Assembly (NCBI GenBank): GCA_900542235.1
Contig: UQNB01000075.1
Location: 1 to 9,530, forward strand
Length of the DNA stretch: 9,530 bases
Source of the DNA: an uncultured Collinsella sp.
GTDB lineage: Bacteria; Actinomycetota; Coriobacteriia; Coriobacteriales; Coriobacteriaceae
Reading direction: 5' to 3'
Below are positions 1-6,520 of this stretch, one piece after another. The position numbers and the translations under genes were made by a program. Numbering within the stretch: the stretch's first letter is position 1; every line of letters begins with the position of its first letter. The notes below the pieces were generated by a model. That model saw only the letters and a list, made by a program, of their open reading frames with translations. It was not told where the DNA came from and did no database searches.

Positions 1-2219
1 TTGCGGCCTCCGTTGTCACCGGGACGGCGCGGACGGTCGCTGCGCTCGGAGCGCTCGCGACGCGGACGCTCACGGCGCTGGAAGTGCTCGCCGCCGCCCT
101 CGGAGGCACCCTCAGCGCGAGCCGGGGCCTCGGGCTTATCCAGACGATCGAGCGAGATCTTGCCGCGATCGTCGACCTCGATGACGACGACCTTGACCTC
201 GTCGCCCACATTGAGAACGTCCTCGACCTTCTCCACGCGGCCCTTGGCGACGCGGGAGATGTGCAGCAGGCCGTCCTTACCGGGCAGCAGGTTCACGAAT
301 GCGCCGAAGGGCTGGATAGAGACCACGCGACCGGTGTACTCCTCGCCCGGCTCGGGAACCTTGATGATGAGCTTGATGCGCTCGACGGCCTGGTCGACGG
401 ACTCGCCGGTGCCGCCGACAAAGACGGTGCCATCCTCCTGGATGTCGACCGAAGCGCCGGTCTCGTCCTGGATGCCGCGGATGACCTTACCGCCGGAACC
501 GATGACGTCGCGGATCTTGTCGGTCGGAACCTGGATGGAAACGATGCGCGGAGCGGTGCTGCGCGTGGTGTGGCGCGGCTCGGGGATCACATCGAGCATC
601 TTCTGCAGGATGAAGGCGCGACCCTCCTTGGCCTGCTGCAAGGCGCGGGCCAGGATGTCGAAGGTAAGACCGGTGGCCTTGTTGTCCATCTGGAGGGCGG
701 TAATGCCCTCGGTGGTGCCGGTGACCTTAAAGTCCATGTCGCCCAGGAAGTCCTCGAGACCCTGGATGTCGGACAGGACCACGGTCTTGCCCTCCTCCTG
801 GATCAGGCCCATGGCGATACCGGAGACCGGGCGCTTAATGGGCACGCCGCCGTCCATAAGGGCGAGCGTGGAGCCGCAGGTCGAAGCCATCGAAGAGGAG
901 CCGTTGGACTCCATGACCTCGGAGACGACGCGGATGGCGTAGGGGAACTCGTTCTCGTCGGGGAGCACCGGGAGCAGAGCGCGCTCGGCAAGGTTGCCGT
1001 GACCGATCTCGCGACGCTTGGGGCTGCCCATGCGGCCGGTCTCGCCGGTGCAGAACGGCGGGAAGTTATAGTGGTGCATATAGCGCTTGCCCTCGGTGGG
1101 CTCGATGGTATCCAGACGCTGGCCCTCGTTGAGCATGCCGAGCGACAGGACGGAGAGCACCTGGGTCTGGCCACGCTGGAACAGACCGGAGCCGTGAACG
1201 AGCGGCAGGTAGTTATCCTTCACCATGATGGGACGAATCTCGTCTGCAGCACGGCCATCGACGCGCTCGCCAGTCTCGACGACCATGGTGCGCATGGCCT
1301 TCTTCTCGAGCTTCTTGAGCGCCACGGGGATCTCGCGCTCCCAAGCGGCCTGCTCCTCCTCGGTAAACTCGGCGCGGATGGACTCCTTCAGAGCCTCGAC
1401 CTTACCGATACGAGAGAGCTTGTCGGCGTCGCGAAGGGCAGCTGCCATCTCGTCGTAGTGGGCAAAGATGCGCTCCTGGACCTCCTCGACGGGCTGGTCG
1501 AGCAGGTACTCCTTCTTGACGATGGGGCCGTTGACCTGCTCCCACTCGGCGACGAACTCGTCCTGGGCCTGGCAGAAGGCAGCAAGGGCCTCCTGGCCAA
1601 ACTTCATGGCGGCGAGCATGTCGTCCTCGGAGATCTCCTCGGCGCCGGCCTCGACCATCGAGATGAAGTCGGCAGAGCCGCCCAGCTCCAGGTCCAGATC
1701 GGAGTTCTCGCGCTCCTCGTAGGTGGGGTTGACGATAAACTCGCCAGTCTCCACGTTACGGCCGATGCGCACGCAGGCAAGCGGGCCCTCGAAGGGCACG
1801 CCACCGAGCGTCATGGCCAGGGAAGCACCCATGACGTTGATGACGTCGAAGGGGTTGACCTGGTCGGCGACGAGCGAGGTGGCGACGATGTGCACCTCGT
1901 TGCGGAAGCCGTCCGGGAAACTCGGGCGGATCGGACGGTCGATCATGCGCGCGGTGAGCGTGGCCTTCTCGCTGGGACGGCCCTCACGCTTGAGGTAACC
2001 ACCCGGGATGCGGCCAGCGGCGTACATCTTCTCGTTGAAGTCGACGGTCAGCGGGAAGAAGTCGTAGTTCTTGCGCTCCTTGGAGACGACCACGGTGTCG
2101 AGCATCGTGGTGTCGCCCTGCTTGACCAGGCAGGCGCCGGTGGCCTGCTTGGCAAGCTCGCCCGACTCAAAGGTGTAGGTCTTGCCGTACAGCTCAAAGG
2201 TCTTGGATACGAGTGTCAT
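1..2219 (-). CDS. pnp: Polyribonucleotide nucleotidyltransferase (PNPase), 3' end cut by window edge
   Basis: PNPase is a trimeric 3'-to-5' phosphorolytic exoribonuclease that degrades mRNA and can also add tails; it acts in the cytoplasm. The frame is open from ATG at 2219 to the left edge, giving 739 visible residues and no stop. Order: two RNase PH domains with a helical linker (about 1-550), a KH domain (about 560-625, DKIRDVIGSGGK at 567-578) and an S1 domain (about 626-694). In the second RNase PH domain EDFLGDMDFK carries D490, D496 and K498, which align with the E. coli catalytic residues D486, D492 and K494. The start has AAAGGAG four bases upstream. After S1 comes a tail with 12 Arg in 45 visible residues, so the protein is longer than the 711-residue E. 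coli enzyme. It follows rpsO, the usual bacterial arrangement. Reading frame was checked at five places along the gene and no frameshift was found. Confidence 0.98.
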   Translation of the reverse strand, partial: MTLVSKTFELYGKTYTFESGELAKQATGACLVKQGDTTMLDTVVVSKERKNYDFFPLTVDFNEKMYAAGRIPGGYLKREGRPSEKATLTARMIDRPIRPSFPDGFRNEVHIVATSLVADQVNPFDVINVMGASLAMTLGGVPFEGPLACVRIGRNVETGEFIVNPTYEERENSDLDLELGGSADFISMVEAGAEEISEDDMLAAMKFGQEALAAFCQAQDEFVAEWEQVNGPIVKKEYLLDQPVEEVQERIFAHYDEMAAALRDADKLSRIGKVEALKESIRAEFTEEEQAAWEREIPVALKKLEKKAMRTMVVETGERVDGRAADEIRPIMVKDNYLPLVHGSGLFQRGQTQVLSVLSLGMLNEGQRLDTIEPTEGKRYMHHYNFPPFCTGETGRMGSPKRREIGHGNLAERALLPVLPDENEFPYAIRVVSEVMESNGSSSMASTCGSTLALMDGGVPIKRPVSGIAMGLIQEEGKTVVLSDIQGLEDFLGDMDFKVTGTTEGITALQMDNKATGLTFDILARALQQAKEGRAFILQKMLDVIPEPRHTTRSTAPRIVSIQVPTDKIRDVIGSGGKVIRGIQDETGASVDIQEDGTVFVGGTGESVDQAVERIKLIIKVPEPGEEYTGRVVSIQPFGAFVNLLPGKDGLLHISRVAKGRVEKVEDVLNVGDEVKVVVIEVDDRGKISLDRLDKPEAPARAEGASEGGGEHFQRRERPRRERSERSDRPRRPGDNGGR

Positions 2220-2232
2220 TGTTCTCCTTTAC

Positions 2233-2255
2233 CCCACAGGCCCCTTGCCTGCGGG
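2233..2255 (-). promoter_or_regulatory. Hairpin in pnp leader, next to the SD
   Basis: Inverted repeat of 9 bp (2233-2241 with 2247-2255, one G-U pair in the RNA) around a 5-nt loop. It ends only a few bases before the pnp Shine-Dalgarno sequence at 2224-2230. In E. coli and Streptomyces the rpsO-pnp intergenic region forms a hairpin cut by RNase III, and in E. coli this lets PNPase repress its own mRNA. The position here fits such a role, but that is inference. No T-run follows, so it is not a terminator. Confidence 0.55.
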
Positions 2256-2287
2256 CTTCTCATGTGACGCGGGCCCCCTGCCCCCGC

Positions 2288-2303
2288 CACGCTTCAGAGC
2301 GTG
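2288..2303 (-). promoter_or_regulatory. Small hairpin in the rpsO-pnp gap
   Basis: Perfect 6-bp inverted repeat, CACGCT (2288-2293) and AGCGTG (2298-2303), around a 4-nt loop. It lies between the rpsO terminator and the hairpin beside the pnp SD. With the neighbouring stems it would give the readthrough transcript three stacked hairpins. Function unknown; processing or stability are possibilities. I found no convincing -35/-10 pair for pnp in this gap. Confidence 0.35.
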
Positions 2304-2322
2304 ATTGTTCGCGCCCTTACAC

Positions 2323-2354
2323 AAAAAGAGCGCCCCGCTGCGCAGGACGCTCTT
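2323..2354 (-). terminator. Intrinsic terminator after rpsO
   Basis: On the minus strand a 10-bp stem (2345-2354 with 2326-2335; one G-U pair) with a 9-nt loop is followed by a T-run at 2327-2323. It starts 16 bp after the rpsO stop codon. This is the classic shape of a Rho-independent terminator. In other bacteria the rpsO terminator is leaky and part of pnp expression comes from readthrough; that is likely here too, since I see no clear pnp promoter. Confidence 0.85.
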
Positions 2355-2369
2355 AGCATGTACAAATCC

Positions 2370-2648
2370 TTACTGGATGTTGTCGCGGATGCCCAGAGCC
2401 TTGATGAGCTCACGGTACTCGACGATGTCGTTCTTCTTAATGTAGGAGAGAAGACGACGACGACGGCCGACGAGCATGAGCAGGCCACGACGGGTGTGGA
2501 AGTCCTTCTGGTGGGACTTCATGTGCTCGGTCAGCTCCTTGATGCGCTCGGACAGGATGGCGACCTGAACCTTGGGGTTGCCGGTGTCGACCGGGGTGTT
2601 ACCGAACTGGGCAGTCAGCTCCGCCTTGCGCTCTTTGGAAACAGTCAT
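2370..2648 (-). CDS. rpsO: 30S ribosomal protein S15
   Basis: S15 binds the central domain of 16S rRNA early in assembly of the 30S platform and contributes to an intersubunit bridge. The product is 92 residues, close to the usual 89. Hallmarks are the N-terminal KERKAEL, the central GNPKVQVAILSERIKELTEH, KSHQKDFHTRRGLL with the RNA-contacting His/Asp/Arg residues, and the C-terminal LLSYIKKNDIVEYRELIKAL. The frame is open 32 codons further upstream, but the start at 2648 is chosen because AAAGGTG sits six bases before it, the protein begins as the family does, and the upstream stretch looks like leader sequence. It is followed by an intrinsic terminator and then pnp. Its 138-bp leader contains a hairpin that may serve S15 autoregulation (see separate entry). 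Confidence 0.98.
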   Translation of the reverse strand: MTVSKERKAELTAQFGNTPVDTGNPKVQVAILSERIKELTEHMKSHQKDFHTRRGLLMLVGRRRRLLSYIKKNDIVEYRELIKALGIRDNIQ

Positions 2649-2668
2649 TGTTTCACCTTTCGTTTCTT

Positions 2669-2694
2669 GTCGCCCTCGGGCGACGCTATTCGCC
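2669..2694 (-). promoter_or_regulatory. rpsO leader hairpin with an alternative pairing
   Basis: The rpsO leader holds a strong stem, GTCGCC-CGAG-GGCGAC on the minus strand (2684-2669), about eight bases before the SD. An upstream GGCGA (2694-2690) can instead pair with TCGCC (2683-2679), which is part of that stem, so the two folds exclude each other. S15 represses its own translation by binding leader RNA in several phyla, using unrelated structures. This element is a candidate for the same job; only the pairing is seen, the regulation is inferred. I found no clear promoter in the gap 2649-2786 and no terminator after recO. Confidence 0.45.
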
Positions 2695-2786
2695 TCGGAC
2701 TGGGAAGCCGCCGGTGGAGCGAGCATCCAAGATCGAGGTACCAACAGGTCGGTATGTTACCACAAGCAGCCCACGCCTGCGCATCA

Positions 2787-3536
2787 TCACCGACCCAACA
2801 TGAATTCCATCGCACGGAGGCGCTGATCGGTATGAGTTGCCGCCCAGACATGCGAAAGCCCCAACAAAAAAGCGGCAGTATGGGGATCAACCCTCTCGGC
2901 CATGAGCGCATCGAAGGTCATGGACATGAGGGCGCGCAGCCATGCGACCTCGCCGGTCGACACCAGCTCGGCACCCGGAACGCTCGACGCGCACGACCCG
3001 CACATGAGACCGCCCGCCTGGGGCGAAAAATACGACAGCATGGGGTCTCCGCACAGCACGCAGGCCGAAAAATCGGGTCGATAGCCAACGTGCGACAGCA
3101 GCTTAAAGACATATGCCGCCACAAGTAGATCCATATGCGCCGTGTCAATCCCACTGCCCACCAGGGCAAGCGCTCGCTGCGTGATGGCAAAGGTAAACGG
3201 ATCCTCGGCATCCTCGAACGAGCACACACGCGCAACCTCGGCAATCGCGCTGGCGGCACAGGTCGTCTCGTAGTCAGGAGCAGCACCGAGCGGCGCCTCA
3301 ATAAGCTCCGCCTGAGAAACAACGTCGAGCGACCGTCCATGCGCCAATAGCATATCAACGGTACAGAACAGCTCACAGCGCGCCGCCAGGCGCCCACCGG
3401 GTTTGCGGGCGCCCTTTGCCACGGCGCGAACCTGCCGACCCCGCTCGTCAAGCATCGTCAGGATCAGGTCCGTCTCTTTGAGCTTCGTCTTGTCGAGGAC
3501 GAGCACCTTCGTGCGATATGTCCGGGAGCCAGCCAT
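2787..3536 (-). CDS. recO: DNA repair protein RecO
   Basis: RecO works with RecR to load RecA on SSB-coated single-stranded DNA in the RecF pathway and can anneal complementary strands. The product is 249 residues, normal for the family. The N-terminal OB-fold (about 1-80) opens with YRTKVLVLDKTKLKETDLIL and continues with the basic KGARKPGGRLA. The helical C-terminal domain holds a zinc knuckle, C159-x2-C162 and C179-x2-C182, as in the four-cysteine RecO proteins of Gram-positive bacteria and Deinococcus. The ATG lies 15 bp after the era stop. The only SD-like sequence, AAGGG, overlaps that stop and is 12 bases from the ATG, so translation is probably coupled to era. This is the last gene of the block. 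TGA stop. Confidence 0.95.
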   Translation of the reverse strand: MAGSRTYRTKVLVLDKTKLKETDLILTMLDERGRQVRAVAKGARKPGGRLAARCELFCTVDMLLAHGRSLDVVSQAELIEAPLGAAPDYETTCAASAIAEVARVCSFEDAEDPFTFAITQRALALVGSGIDTAHMDLLVAAYVFKLLSHVGYRPDFSACVLCGDPMLSYFSPQAGGLMCGSCASSVPGAELVSTGEVAWLRALMSMTFDALMAERVDPHTAAFLLGLSHVWAATHTDQRLRAMEFMLGR

Positions 3537-3549
3537 GCGCGCCGCGCGC
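3537..3549. repeat. GC-only inverted repeat between era and recO
   Basis: Thirteen bases made only of G and C form GCGCGC-C-GCGCGC, a perfect inverted repeat filling most of the era-recO gap. It lies exactly between the weak AAGGG at the era stop and the recO ATG. As RNA it could fold into a short stem (about 5 bp, 3-nt loop) that brings that SD closer to the start codon. This is speculative; alternating GC runs arise easily in GC-rich DNA. Confidence 0.35.
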
Positions 3550-3551
3550 CC

Positions 3552-4628
3552 TTAGTCCTCGGCATTGTAGCCAAAGCGGCGAATCTGGGCCTCATCGTCA
3601 CGCCAGCCGGCCTTGACCTTCACGTCCAGCTCCAAAAAGACCTGCGTGCCAAAGATGCGCTCAAGATCGCGGCGAGCGTCGATACCGATATGTTTGATCA
3701 TCTCGCCGCCCTTGCCGATGATGATGCCCTTTTGGCCCTCGCGCTCGACGTAAATGGTAGCGTGCACGCGCAGCACCTTCTTGGTCTGCTCGAGCGCATC
3801 GCAGATCACGCCAACGGAGTGCGGGATCTCATCACGGGTGCGGCGCAAGACCTTCTCGCGCACAAACTCGGCAACGAGCGTCTCATCGGAAGCGTCGGTA
3901 CCCATGTCCTCGGGGAACCAACGCGGACCCTCGGGCAAAAAGTGCGCAACGGTCTCGATAAAGGCATCGACGTTGAAGTTCTTGACCGACGACGTCACGA
4001 TCTCGTCGTCATATTCCATAAGCTCGTGGGCGGCCTTAAGCTGCTCCATGACCTGTGCGGGGTCGGCCTCATCGGCCTTGGTGAGCACCAGGACCTTCTT
4101 GGAACGGGCATTCTTGACGCGCTCGGCAACCCAGGCGTCTCCCCTGCCGATCGGCTTGGTGGCATCAATCAAAAACGCGACGACATCGACATCGTTCAGC
4201 TCGAACAGCGCGCTCTTGTTGAGCTCGGACCCCAGGCCGTCCTTGGGCTTGTGAATACCCGGGGTATCGACAAAGACCAGCTGGTAGCCGGGGCGATTGA
4301 CGACGGCGCGCATGCGACGGCGGGTGGTCTGGGCCACCGGCGAGGTGATGGCAACCTTTTTGCCATAGCAGGCGTTGAGCAGCGTGGACTTACCGGCGTT
4401 GGGACGGCCGACCAGGGCCACGAAGCCGCTGCGAAAACCGGGTTCCACGTCGCCAAAACCCGCGAGGCTCTCATCCTCGTCGCACAGGGCGTCGAGCTCC
4501 TCGTCGCTCATGCCCTCAAACGGATCGAATTCCTCGACATCCTCGCAATCCTCGGTCGCTTCGGCATCCACCGCATCCAGGGACTCGTCGTCCAGAGTTT
4601 CATCGAAAGGCTGCATATTGTCGGACAT
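3552..4628 (-). CDS. era: GTPase Era with acidic N-terminal extension
   Basis: Era is an essential GTPase that binds the 3' end of 16S rRNA through a KH domain and checks 30S maturation. At 358 residues it is longer than the usual 300 or so because of a 62-residue leader with 27 Asp/Glu and no Lys or Arg before R66. The GTPase core follows: G1 GRPNAGKS (74-81), G2 around TTRRRMRA (101-108), G3 DTPG (121-124), G4 TKAD (183-186; N in most Era proteins) and G5 near SSV (213-215). The KH domain carries GIIIGKGG (301-308). The ATG at 4628 has AAAGGGA five bases upstream; an ATG four codons on is a weaker alternative. It starts 12 bp after dgkA and ends 15 bp before recO. The GTPase core itself begins around residue 67, so only the extension depends on the start choice. 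Confidence 0.97.
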   Translation of the reverse strand: MSDNMQPFDETLDDESLDAVDAEATEDCEDVEEFDPFEGMSDEELDALCDEDESLAGFGDVEPGFRSGFVALVGRPNAGKSTLLNACYGKKVAITSPVAQTTRRRMRAVVNRPGYQLVFVDTPGIHKPKDGLGSELNKSALFELNDVDVVAFLIDATKPIGRGDAWVAERVKNARSKKVLVLTKADEADPAQVMEQLKAAHELMEYDDEIVTSSVKNFNVDAFIETVAHFLPEGPRWFPEDMGTDASDETLVAEFVREKVLRRTRDEIPHSVGVICDALEQTKKVLRVHATIYVEREGQKGIIIGKGGEMIKHIGIDARRDLERIFGTQVFLELDVKVKAGWRDDEAQIRRFGYNAED

Positions 4629-4640
4629 GAAAATCCCTTT

Positions 4641-5018
4641 CTAAATAAAGTCGAGCGCGTGGGCAAATACCAGCAATCCCACAATCGCGGCGGTGATGGA
4701 AAGTACGTATACGGAGGCGGCGGCGATATCCTTCGCACGCTTTGCCAGCGGATGGAGCTCCTGGGTCGCCAGGTCGACGATCGCCTCCATGGCGGTGTTG
4801 CACAGCTCGCCGTGAATCACCAAGCCACAGCAGATGATAACCGTGGCCCACTCGGCAATGTCGAGCCCCACGATGCAGCCGGCAATGACGGTGCACACGC
4901 CCGCCACGAGCATGACCTTAATGTTGCGCTCGGTCTTAACGGCGGTGACGAAGCCCTCCATGGCGTAGGAGAACGACTTTAAGAAGGACGGATGGTCCTT
5001 GTTCGATCCGGGAATCAT
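4641..5018 (-). CDS. dgkA: Diacylglycerol/undecaprenol kinase, DgkA family
   Basis: Small integral membrane lipid kinase of the DgkA type. In Gram-positive bacteria the family mainly phosphorylates undecaprenol, feeding the carrier lipid for wall synthesis; in E. coli it phosphorylates diacylglycerol. The 125-residue length is typical. The signature ELCNTAMEAIVD at 71-82 contains E71, N74, E78 and D82, aligning with E. coli E69, E76 and D80, and the family's KD follows at 96-97. Three hydrophobic stretches (about 34-52, 56-74 and 99-120) fit three membrane helices. The ATG at 5018 has AGGAG six bases upstream, and this SD overlaps the ybeY stop codon, so the two are probably translationally coupled. 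TAG stop. Which lipid is used cannot be told from sequence alone. Confidence 0.93.
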   Translation of the reverse strand: MIPGSNKDHPSFLKSFSYAMEGFVTAVKTERNIKVMLVAGVCTVIAGCIVGLDIAEWATVIICCGLVIHGELCNTAMEAIVDLATQELHPLAKRAKDIAAASVYVLSITAAIVGLLVFAHALDFI

Positions 5019-5027
5019 AGACGGCTC

Positions 5028-5537
5028 CTAGTCGTGGGCGTGGTTGGTGATGGGGCCGACGTGGACCAGCTTGGGGTCCTCGCCGCGCTCGAGCGCCAGA
5101 TCGCGCAAGATGGCGTCCTCGCGGGCCTCCATGACCTCGGCCTCGTCGTCCTCGATATGGTCATACCCCAGCAGGTGCAGCATGCCATGCACGAGCATCA
5201 GGCGGCACTCGTCGGTAGGGCTATTACCAAAGCCGGGGGCCTGGCGGGCAATGACCTCCGGGGCCAGGATAATATCGCCGAGCTCGAGCGTCTCGTCGGC
5301 GGGAATATCCTCGTCAAAGGCCGAGTCGCACTCAAACGAGAGGACATCGGTGGTACGGTCGATACCGCGCCACTCGTGGTTGAGCTCGTGCATCTCGTCC
5401 TCATCGACATACGAAAGGGAAATCTCAACTTCACGCTCAACGCCCTCGGCGGCAAGCACGACCTCGCAGATGTGCTCTACCTCCTGCGCGTCGAGCAGCG
5501 TATCGAGCTCGGCATCGTTGCTGATCAATACACTCAA
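5028..5537 (-). CDS. ybeY: Endoribonuclease YbeY, 16S rRNA 3'-end maturation
   Basis: YbeY is a zinc-dependent single-strand endoribonuclease needed for 16S rRNA 3'-end maturation and 70S quality control. The 169-residue product has the family zinc motif HGMLHLLGYDH at 117-127, with H117, H121 and H127 as metal ligands. Upstream are the conserved LNHEWRGIDRTTDVLSF (52-68) and LGDIILAPEV (86-95), both typical. The start is TTG at 5537, overlapping the phoH TGA stop as TTGA. It is supported by AAAGGAG five bases upstream and by the lack of any better start before the conserved core. The tail after residue 150 (ERGEDPKLVHVGPITNHAHD) is not part of the core. The neighbours phoH and era encode proteins reported to interact with YbeY in E. 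coli. Confidence 0.95.
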   Translation of the reverse strand: MSVLISNDAELDTLLDAQEVEHICEVVLAAEGVEREVEISLSYVDEDEMHELNHEWRGIDRTTDVLSFECDSAFDEDIPADETLELGDIILAPEVIARQAPGFGNSPTDECRLMLVHGMLHLLGYDHIEDDEAEVMEAREDAILRDLALERGEDPKLVHVGPITNHAHD

Positions 5538-6520
5538 CGGGACTCCTTTCGGTCGTGCACGCGCTTATCGCGCACATCATCATAAGCATCGTATGCCTCG
5601 ACGATACGCCCCACCAAGGCATGGCGCACCACGTCGGCACGCTCGAGGTGAGAAAATGCGACATCGTCGACACGGCCTAAAATCCGCTCAACGTCGGCAA
5701 GACCGCCGCGACGACCCACCAGGTCGCGCTGACTCAGGTCGCCGGTAATCACAAACTTGGAGTTAAAACCCAGGCGCGTCAGGAACATCTTCATCTGCTC
5801 GGGCGTGGTATTTTGCGCCTCGTCGAGCACCACGAAGGCATCGCTCAGCGTGCGGCCGCGCATGTAGGCAAGCGGGGCGATCTCAATCACGCCGCGCTCC
5901 ATGAGCTCATCGGTGCGCTCGCGATCCATCATGTCAAAAAGGGCGTCGTAGAGCGGACGCATGTAGGGGTCAATCTTTTCCTCGAGGGTACCGGGCAAAA
6001 AGCCCAGATTCTCCCCCGCCTCGACAACCGGACGCGTCAAGATCAGACGGCCCACCTCGTGACGCTTGAGCGCGGCAACGGCGAGCGCCATGGCCAGATA
6101 GGTCTTACCGGTACCGGCGGGACCAAGGCCAAACGTGATGGTATGCGAGCGGATGGCATCCACGTAGCGCTTTTGGCCGAGCGTCTTGGGGCGAATGGCA
6201 CGACCGCGATACGAAAGCAGCACATCATCGCTAAGCGACGTAGCCTCGTGCTCACCGTCGCGCAAGACGGCCAGGCAGCGAGAAACATCGTCGGCAGACA
6301 GCGTGCGTCCGGCGGCCGCCTCGCGAAAAGTATGGTCGAAAAAACGCGCCACGAGCTCGACCTCGTCCGGGTCACCGCTCACGGCGATGCTGTCGCCACG
6401 GACGACCACATGGGCACGAACCAAACTCTCGAGTGCACGAAGGACACCGTCGCTGGCGCCCAAAACGCGCGAGGGGTCAATACCCTCGGGAACGGTAAGT
6501 CTAATCTTCGAGGCTTCCAT
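5534..6520 (-). CDS. phoH: PhoH-family ATPase (YbeZ-like)
   Basis: Cytoplasmic P-loop ATPase of the PhoH/YbeZ family, related to the ATPase half of helicase superfamily 1; its E. coli homologue YbeZ binds YbeY and is thought to act in rRNA processing. With the start at 6520 the protein has 328 residues, normal for the family. Walker A GPAGTGKT is at 133-140, Walker B VVLDEAQN at 230-237 and the conserved GDLSQRDL at 260-267; the invariant LTRPVVEAGENLGFLPG lies at 161-177. The N-terminal third is a variable small domain. The frame is open 35 codons upstream, but those overlap mtaB; ATG at 6520 has AGGGAGG three bases before it (rather close), while the ATG at 6538 has no SD. It overlaps mtaB by 20 nt and ybeY by 4. 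Confidence 0.95.
   Translation of the reverse strand: MEASKIRLTVPEGIDPSRVLGASDGVLRALESLVRAHVVVRGDSIAVSGDPDEVELVARFFDHTFREAAAGRTLSADDVSRCLAVLRDGEHEATSLSDDVLLSYRGRAIRPKTLGQKRYVDAIRSHTITFGLGPAGTGKTYLAMALAVAALKRHEVGRLILTRPVVEAGENLGFLPGTLEEKIDPYMRPLYDALFDMMDRERTDELMERGVIEIAPLAYMRGRTLSDAFVVLDEAQNTTPEQMKMFLTRLGFNSKFVITGDLSQRDLVGRRGGLADVERILGRVDDVAFSHLERADVVRHALVGRIVEAYDAYDDVRDKRVHDRKESR
5543..5549 (-). promoter_or_regulatory. SD that sets the TTG start of ybeY
   Basis: AAAGGAG lies inside the last codons of phoH, five bases before the TTG at 5537. It is one of the strongest SD matches in the window and makes the unusual TTG start credible. The TTG overlaps the phoH TGA, a layout for stop-start reinitiation. 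Confidence 0.8.

Noticed and set aside
84..2267. Plus-strand open frame of 727 codons opposite pnp
   Set aside because: It lies opposite a complete, motif-rich PNPase frame. Its protein is a low-complexity Leu/Gly/Asp/Val mix with no recognisable domain, as expected for the antisense of biased GC-rich codons.
2649..2744. Longer N-terminus for S15 (32 more codons)
   Set aside because: The extra residues do not match S15, the SD fits the start at 2648, and the extension would cover the leader hairpin.
2720..2790. Possible promoter or terminator after recO (TTGTGG, TAACAT, GGTACC elements)
   Set aside because: No -35/-10 pair has an acceptable spacing, and the imperfect inverted repeat has bulges and no T-run.
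3690..4982. Plus-strand open frame of 430 codons opposite era and dgkA
   Set aside because: It spans two real genes and their gap on the other strand, has the same antisense composition, no motif and no clear SD.
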